Assembly (NCBI GenBank): GCA_036620675.1
Contig: JAZHEE010000004.1
Strand: one strand, 5' to 3'
Length of the DNA: 64,000 nucleotides
From: Jejubacter sp036620675
Lineage (GTDB): Bacteria > Pseudomonadota > Gammaproteobacteria > Enterobacterales > Enterobacteriaceae
Positions 61,355 through 64,000 of this stretch are shown piece after piece. Every line of letters starts with the position of its first letter. Position 1 is the stretch's first letter. The translations under genes and the position numbers were made by a program. Below the pieces are notes generated by a model. That model made no database searches. It was not told where the DNA came from and was given only the letters and a program-made list of their open reading frames with translations.

Positions 61355-62147
61355 AAAGCGTAACGCCAGCCTGCGGGTCACCGCGCTGGTATCAGTGGGG
61401 CAGCACCCCGACTCCGGACGCGAGCGCCGTGCCGGACAGGATGCCCGGGCCGTTGAGCTGGGGCTGAGCCTGGCGCCCCAGGGGCTGGAGGTGCTCCACG
61501 CGGGCGATCCCCACGCTCAGGCGCTGCGCAGCTATGCGGGAATGGGGCTGAGTTCATTGCGGGTCCTGGAACAGAATGAGATGGCGGACGTGGTTCCCGC
61601 TCTGGAGCGTTATCTGAGCCAGAACAGGCCGGATATCATCCTGACCGGCGTACGGGCCGAGAGCGGCGAATCCTCCGGGATGGTGCCTTACCTGCTGGGA
61701 GAGGCGCTGGGGATACCGGTCGTCACCGGTATTGCCGATATCGTTAGTGTCGGGTGCGGTGAGGCGCATCTGCTACAGGCGCTGCCGCGCGGCCAACGTC
61801 GGGCGTTGACCGTATCGCTGCCGTTTATCGCCAGTGTTGATATGGCGGCGCCGACTCCGCGTCAGAGCGCTTTCGGCCCCGCCAGCCGTGCACAGCTGGA
61901 AACACAGGCGGCGGGCGTTGAGCATTGCGATGAGGTAAGAGCGCAGTGGCATGAAGCGCCGGCCCGCAAGCGACCGAAGCGTTTACAGGTGGCCAAAGCG
62001 AAAACTGCTGCTGACCGCTTCAGGGCGGCGACCGCGAAGTCTCAGGGCGATGGCGGCCGGATTCTGCGTGATAAACCGGCATCCGAAATGGCGCAGGCGA
62101 TATTCGATCTGCTGCTGGAAGAGGGCGTGGTACGCAGCGGGCGCTGA
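61344..62147 (+). CDS. Electron-transfer-flavoprotein beta-like subunit
   Basis: The 267-residue ETF beta homologue is of the PA5401 type. It has VTALVSVGQHPDSGRERRAG, then PDIILTGVRAESGESSGMVP, and a lysine-rich C-terminal region (RKRPKRLQVAKAKTAADRF) before MAQAIFDLLLEEGVV. AGGAGG precedes the ATG. Its final 60 coding bases are repeated almost exactly at 63764-63823, beyond a two-gene insertion. The gene here is intact. Confidence 0.9.
   Translation: MQPEKRNASLRVTALVSVGQHPDSGRERRAGQDARAVELGLSLAPQGLEVLHAGDPHAQALRSYAGMGLSSLRVLEQNEMADVVPALERYLSQNRPDIILTGVRAESGESSGMVPYLLGEALGIPVVTGIADIVSVGCGEAHLLQALPRGQRRALTVSLPFIASVDMAAPTPRQSAFGPASRAQLETQAAGVEHCDEVRAQWHEAPARKRPKRLQVAKAKTAADRFRAATAKSQGDGGRILRDKPASEMAQAIFDLLLEEGVVRSGR
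62087..62146 (+). repeat. Direct repeat copy 1: 3' end of the ETF beta gene
   Basis: Sixty bases covering the last codons of the ETF beta gene. They match 63764-63823 at 58 of 60 positions and bracket the DUF3289-DUF943 genes. Confidence 0.97.
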
Positions 62148-62300
62148 GTTGTTGTGGCATTCCTCAGCCCTTCTCACTTATTTTACCGCTCACAAATCCG
62201 AATTTGCATGGTAAAAAACCATAATATTTACACAGTGGCGAGGCGTTGCTTATGATTGCGGTACTACCTGGAGGACTATCACGACGAGGAACGTCTTTGT

Positions 62301-63137
62301 ATGCCCGCACTTCGGTTTCCCTGCGCGATATTTAAAACGCAAAAAAGGATGGATGATTACCGCGCTTGCGATATGCACTATGGTGACCTGTCTGAAAGGC
62401 AGCTAAAAACACAGTATCGTCTGGTCGATGTTTCCACCAGGGCGAACCCGTACAGGCTGACGAAGATTACCCCATTCAGTCAGCCTCAGTCGATGTTTCA
62501 TGGTTCCCGAGGCGAAGGGGCGAAAATCACTCGCCAGCGGTGTGCCGCTATTCTCTTTAACGAATTTAGGGATTTATCCCGCGCGTTTTCTATATATGGC
62601 CCTTACAAGCCGCTAATACAGCAGATGATCACCCATATGCAGATAGCCAATGGTGCGCCGTTCCGGCATATGCTGCTGGACAGGGCATTGAGGGAACATA
62701 TTGTTAAGGATAAGAGTGATAATAGTACGTTATTAAGAGTTGATAAAGCTCTCAATAAAAACATAGACTGGAATAATAAAAATTACCCATTGGAAATGAA
62801 AGGGGAAATAACTAAATTAATATTAGATGGTAAGCTCCCAAAATTTGACCGATTCCAGGATAACTTCAACGGCATGGGGATAACTGTCCATGATACCTGG
62901 GCAACTCATATAATCATAAAATCACTACAGATTGATAATGAACGCTACCGTGCATTGGTTTATTACAAAGTCCAGGATCACTTTGGTCTGGATAGTGAAG
63001 ATATATTAAGGTTTAAATTTAATCAGTTCCGGTTTTTCCGTATCTGGTTTGTGTTACAGCGATACAGCGAGTTTGGTTTCAGGCCATTTATGGTTGATAT
63101 GGAAGCGACTGTTGAAGTCACAGGATCCCGAAGATGA
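62301..63137 (+). CDS. DUF3289-family protein (putative toxin-like effector)
   Basis: About 278 residues. It shows the DUF3289 pattern: PCAIFKTQKRMDDYRACDMH, YGDLSERQLKTQYRLVDVST, then VHDTWATHIIIKSLQIDNER and VYYKVQDHFGLDSEDILRFK. DUF3289 proteins in enterobacteria often lie in type VI secretion or Rhs-related islets with small membrane proteins beside them; a toxin role is inferred, not proven. ATG 62301 is preferred over an upstream TTG (62256), because known members begin just before this motif. The gene is richer in A and T than the ETF genes beside it and overlaps the next gene by four bases. Confidence 0.8.
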   Translation: MPALRFPCAIFKTQKRMDDYRACDMHYGDLSERQLKTQYRLVDVSTRANPYRLTKITPFSQPQSMFHGSRGEGAKITRQRCAAILFNEFRDLSRAFSIYGPYKPLIQQMITHMQIANGAPFRHMLLDRALREHIVKDKSDNSTLLRVDKALNKNIDWNNKNYPLEMKGEITKLILDGKLPKFDRFQDNFNGMGITVHDTWATHIIIKSLQIDNERYRALVYYKVQDHFGLDSEDILRFKFNQFRFFRIWFVLQRYSEFGFRPFMVDMEATVEVTGSRR

Positions 63138-63592
63138 GAGTGAAAAATAAGAAAATCATCGTGTTACTTTCCCTTGCTGGCTGTATGCTACTTAGTTACT
63201 GGTTTTGGCTGTCTCTGCGTCCTGTGAAGATTGTTGCTGTTCATCAGGAGGATAATTTTAGCGAGGTTTTAGTAAAAAACTTTCCCATCACGGACCAGGG
63301 TAAACTAAATTGGTGGGTTGATAACCAAAAAATGCTAAAAACAAAATACAATATCCCAAAAGCATCATCTTATGGGAATTTCTATATAAATTTTTGGGAC
63401 TTTGGTGATGGCTATAAAGAGCAGGGGAAGTATGACCGCCGCTGTTTTTTAGATATGAAAGCTGCAAAGAACTGTATAGATAAAAAAGCCGTGTTTTCTG
63501 TCGAAAATGACCGGAGAGGGGGAGTGTTGTTGACTGTTTATGATGGTGTTTATCGCATGCAGGAAAACGGTGGTATTATAAAAATAAAGTAG
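63134..63592 (+). CDS. DUF943-family membrane protein (putative immunity partner)
   Basis: The 152-residue protein has an N-terminal anchor (IIVLLSLAGCMLLSYWFWLS) and the DUF943 features RPVKIVAVHQEDNFSEVLVK, WWVDNQKMLKTKYNIP and FWDFGDGYKEQGKYDRRCFL. Such proteins accompany DUF3289 or Rhs-type genes and are suspected immunity or accessory proteins. The start overlaps the DUF3289 stop (ATGA), so the two are co-translated. It is AT-rich compared with the flanking catabolic operon. Confidence 0.8.
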   Translation: MRVKNKKIIVLLSLAGCMLLSYWFWLSLRPVKIVAVHQEDNFSEVLVKNFPITDQGKLNWWVDNQKMLKTKYNIPKASSYGNFYINFWDFGDGYKEQGKYDRRCFLDMKAAKNCIDKKAVFSVENDRRGGVLLTVYDGVYRMQENGGIIKIK

Positions 63593-63763
63593 GGATAAGC
63601 GATTTTCTTTGCATAATCCAGGCAGTCCATATGGCGTAACGGCATAACCTTGATGCTATAACTCATCCTGAAATATCAACAGCACCTTCTATTAAATTAT
63701 CATTATCAAGCGAGTGTGAAATAAGCAGAGAAAGTAAATAGCGATCGCATAAGCTAGTACTCA

Positions 63764-63826
63764 AAATGGCGCAGGCGATATTCGATCTGCTGCTGGAAGA
63801 GGGAGTGGTACGCGGCGGGCGCTAAG
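63764..63826 (+). pseudogene. Direct repeat copy 2: duplicated 3' end of the ETF beta gene
   Basis: The frame reads KMAQAIFDLLLEEGVVRGGR followed by TAA, almost the same as the end of the ETF beta protein (which has RSGR and TGA). Only this tail is present; no upstream part of the gene precedes it. It lies 172 bases after the DUF943 gene and marks the right end of the inserted module. Confidence 0.93.
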
Positions 63827-63878
63827 CTTCCTCACCCCGGCCAGGGGGAAAACCAGCGCCAGCCCTAACCCTCTCTAG

Positions 63879-64000
63879 GCAGAAGGGTAAAATTAGCGCC
63901 AGCCTGGTCCCCTCTCCCCTATGGGCAGAAGGGTAAAATTAGCGCCAGCCTGGTCCCCTCTCCCCTATGGGCAGAAGGGTAAAATTAGCGCCAGCCTGGT
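63879..64000. repeat. 46-bp tandem repeat array (truncated by window edge)
   Basis: Two identical 46-bp units (63879-63924, 63925-63970) and 30 bases of a third each begin GCAGAAGGGTAAAATTAGCG and include CCCCTCTCCCCTATGG. A degenerate partial unit precedes them (about 63849-63878). There is no coding frame, and no variable spacers that would suggest CRISPR. Confidence 0.95.

Noticed and set aside
63879..64000. CRISPR array
   Set aside because: The repeats are contiguous with no spacers, and no cas gene is present.

Overview
The window looks like a chromosomal stretch from a member of the Enterobacterales, probably Enterobacteriaceae of the Klebsiella/Enterobacter/Kluyvera type. The genus cannot be fixed from the sequence alone. 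The assignment rests on enterobacterial versions of the budABC butanediol operon with its divergent regulator, pgaABCD, yghU, a sugE/gdx gene with a guanidine-II riboswitch, chaperone-usher fimbriae, and a pqqABCD cluster next to mqo. No tRNA, rRNA, CRISPR array, integrase or complete insertion sequence was seen.

Layout. 1-3.2 kb: pqqA-B-C-D (minus strand; pqqD runs off the left edge) preceded by an M19 dipeptidase. 3.5-8.1 kb: mqo, a ProP-like symporter and yghU. 8.5-11.5 kb: an accessory patch with an orphan LuxR-type regulator, a parF/parG partition pair lying between two simple-sequence repeats, and a frameshifted LecA-like lectin pseudogene. 11.6-14 kb: gdx with its riboswitch, an aldo/keto reductase and a divergent LysR regulator. 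14-20.3 kb: pgaDCBA (poly-N-acetylglucosamine; minus strand). 21-23.3 kb: a LuxR-type regulator and an old yellow enzyme. 23.7-33.1 kb: a minus-strand run with a chaperone-usher fimbrial operon, then a double-glycine-type leader peptide gene, a CvaA-like adaptor, a CvaB-like peptidase/ABC exporter and a LuxR-type regulator. 34.2-38.7 kb: a CadC-like membrane regulator with a FidL-like partner, and an autotransporter. 38.8-43.1 kb: budR/budABC. 43.6-45.7 kb: a cholesterol-oxidase-like flavoenzyme and a second, orphan leader peptide with nearly the same leader.

46-62 kb: a set that closely matches the Pseudomonas glycine-betaine/dimethylglycine catabolic genes. It holds a BCCT transporter (with a DUF294 nucleotidyltransferase and an exonuclease), L-serine dehydratase, the GbdR-like regulator, an M19 dipeptidase, a V4R-type (DUF5943) protein, DgcA, DgcB and two ETF-like subunits. 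A vapBC toxin-antitoxin pair sits between the regulator and its presumed target operon. Together these would take up betaine or choline, demethylate dimethylglycine with electrons passed to ETF, and deaminate the resulting serine to pyruvate. The genes for betaine-to-dimethylglycine and sarcosine oxidation are not in the window.

62.2-64 kb: a two-gene DUF3289-DUF943 islet, resembling a toxin/immunity pair, inserted just behind the last ETF gene. It is followed by a 60-bp near-exact copy of that gene's 3' end (58 of 60 matching) and then by 46-bp tandem repeats that run off the right edge.

The most novel-looking parts are the leader-peptide/exporter cluster, which has two candidate substrates and no visible immunity gene, and the islet flanked by duplicated ETF gene ends.
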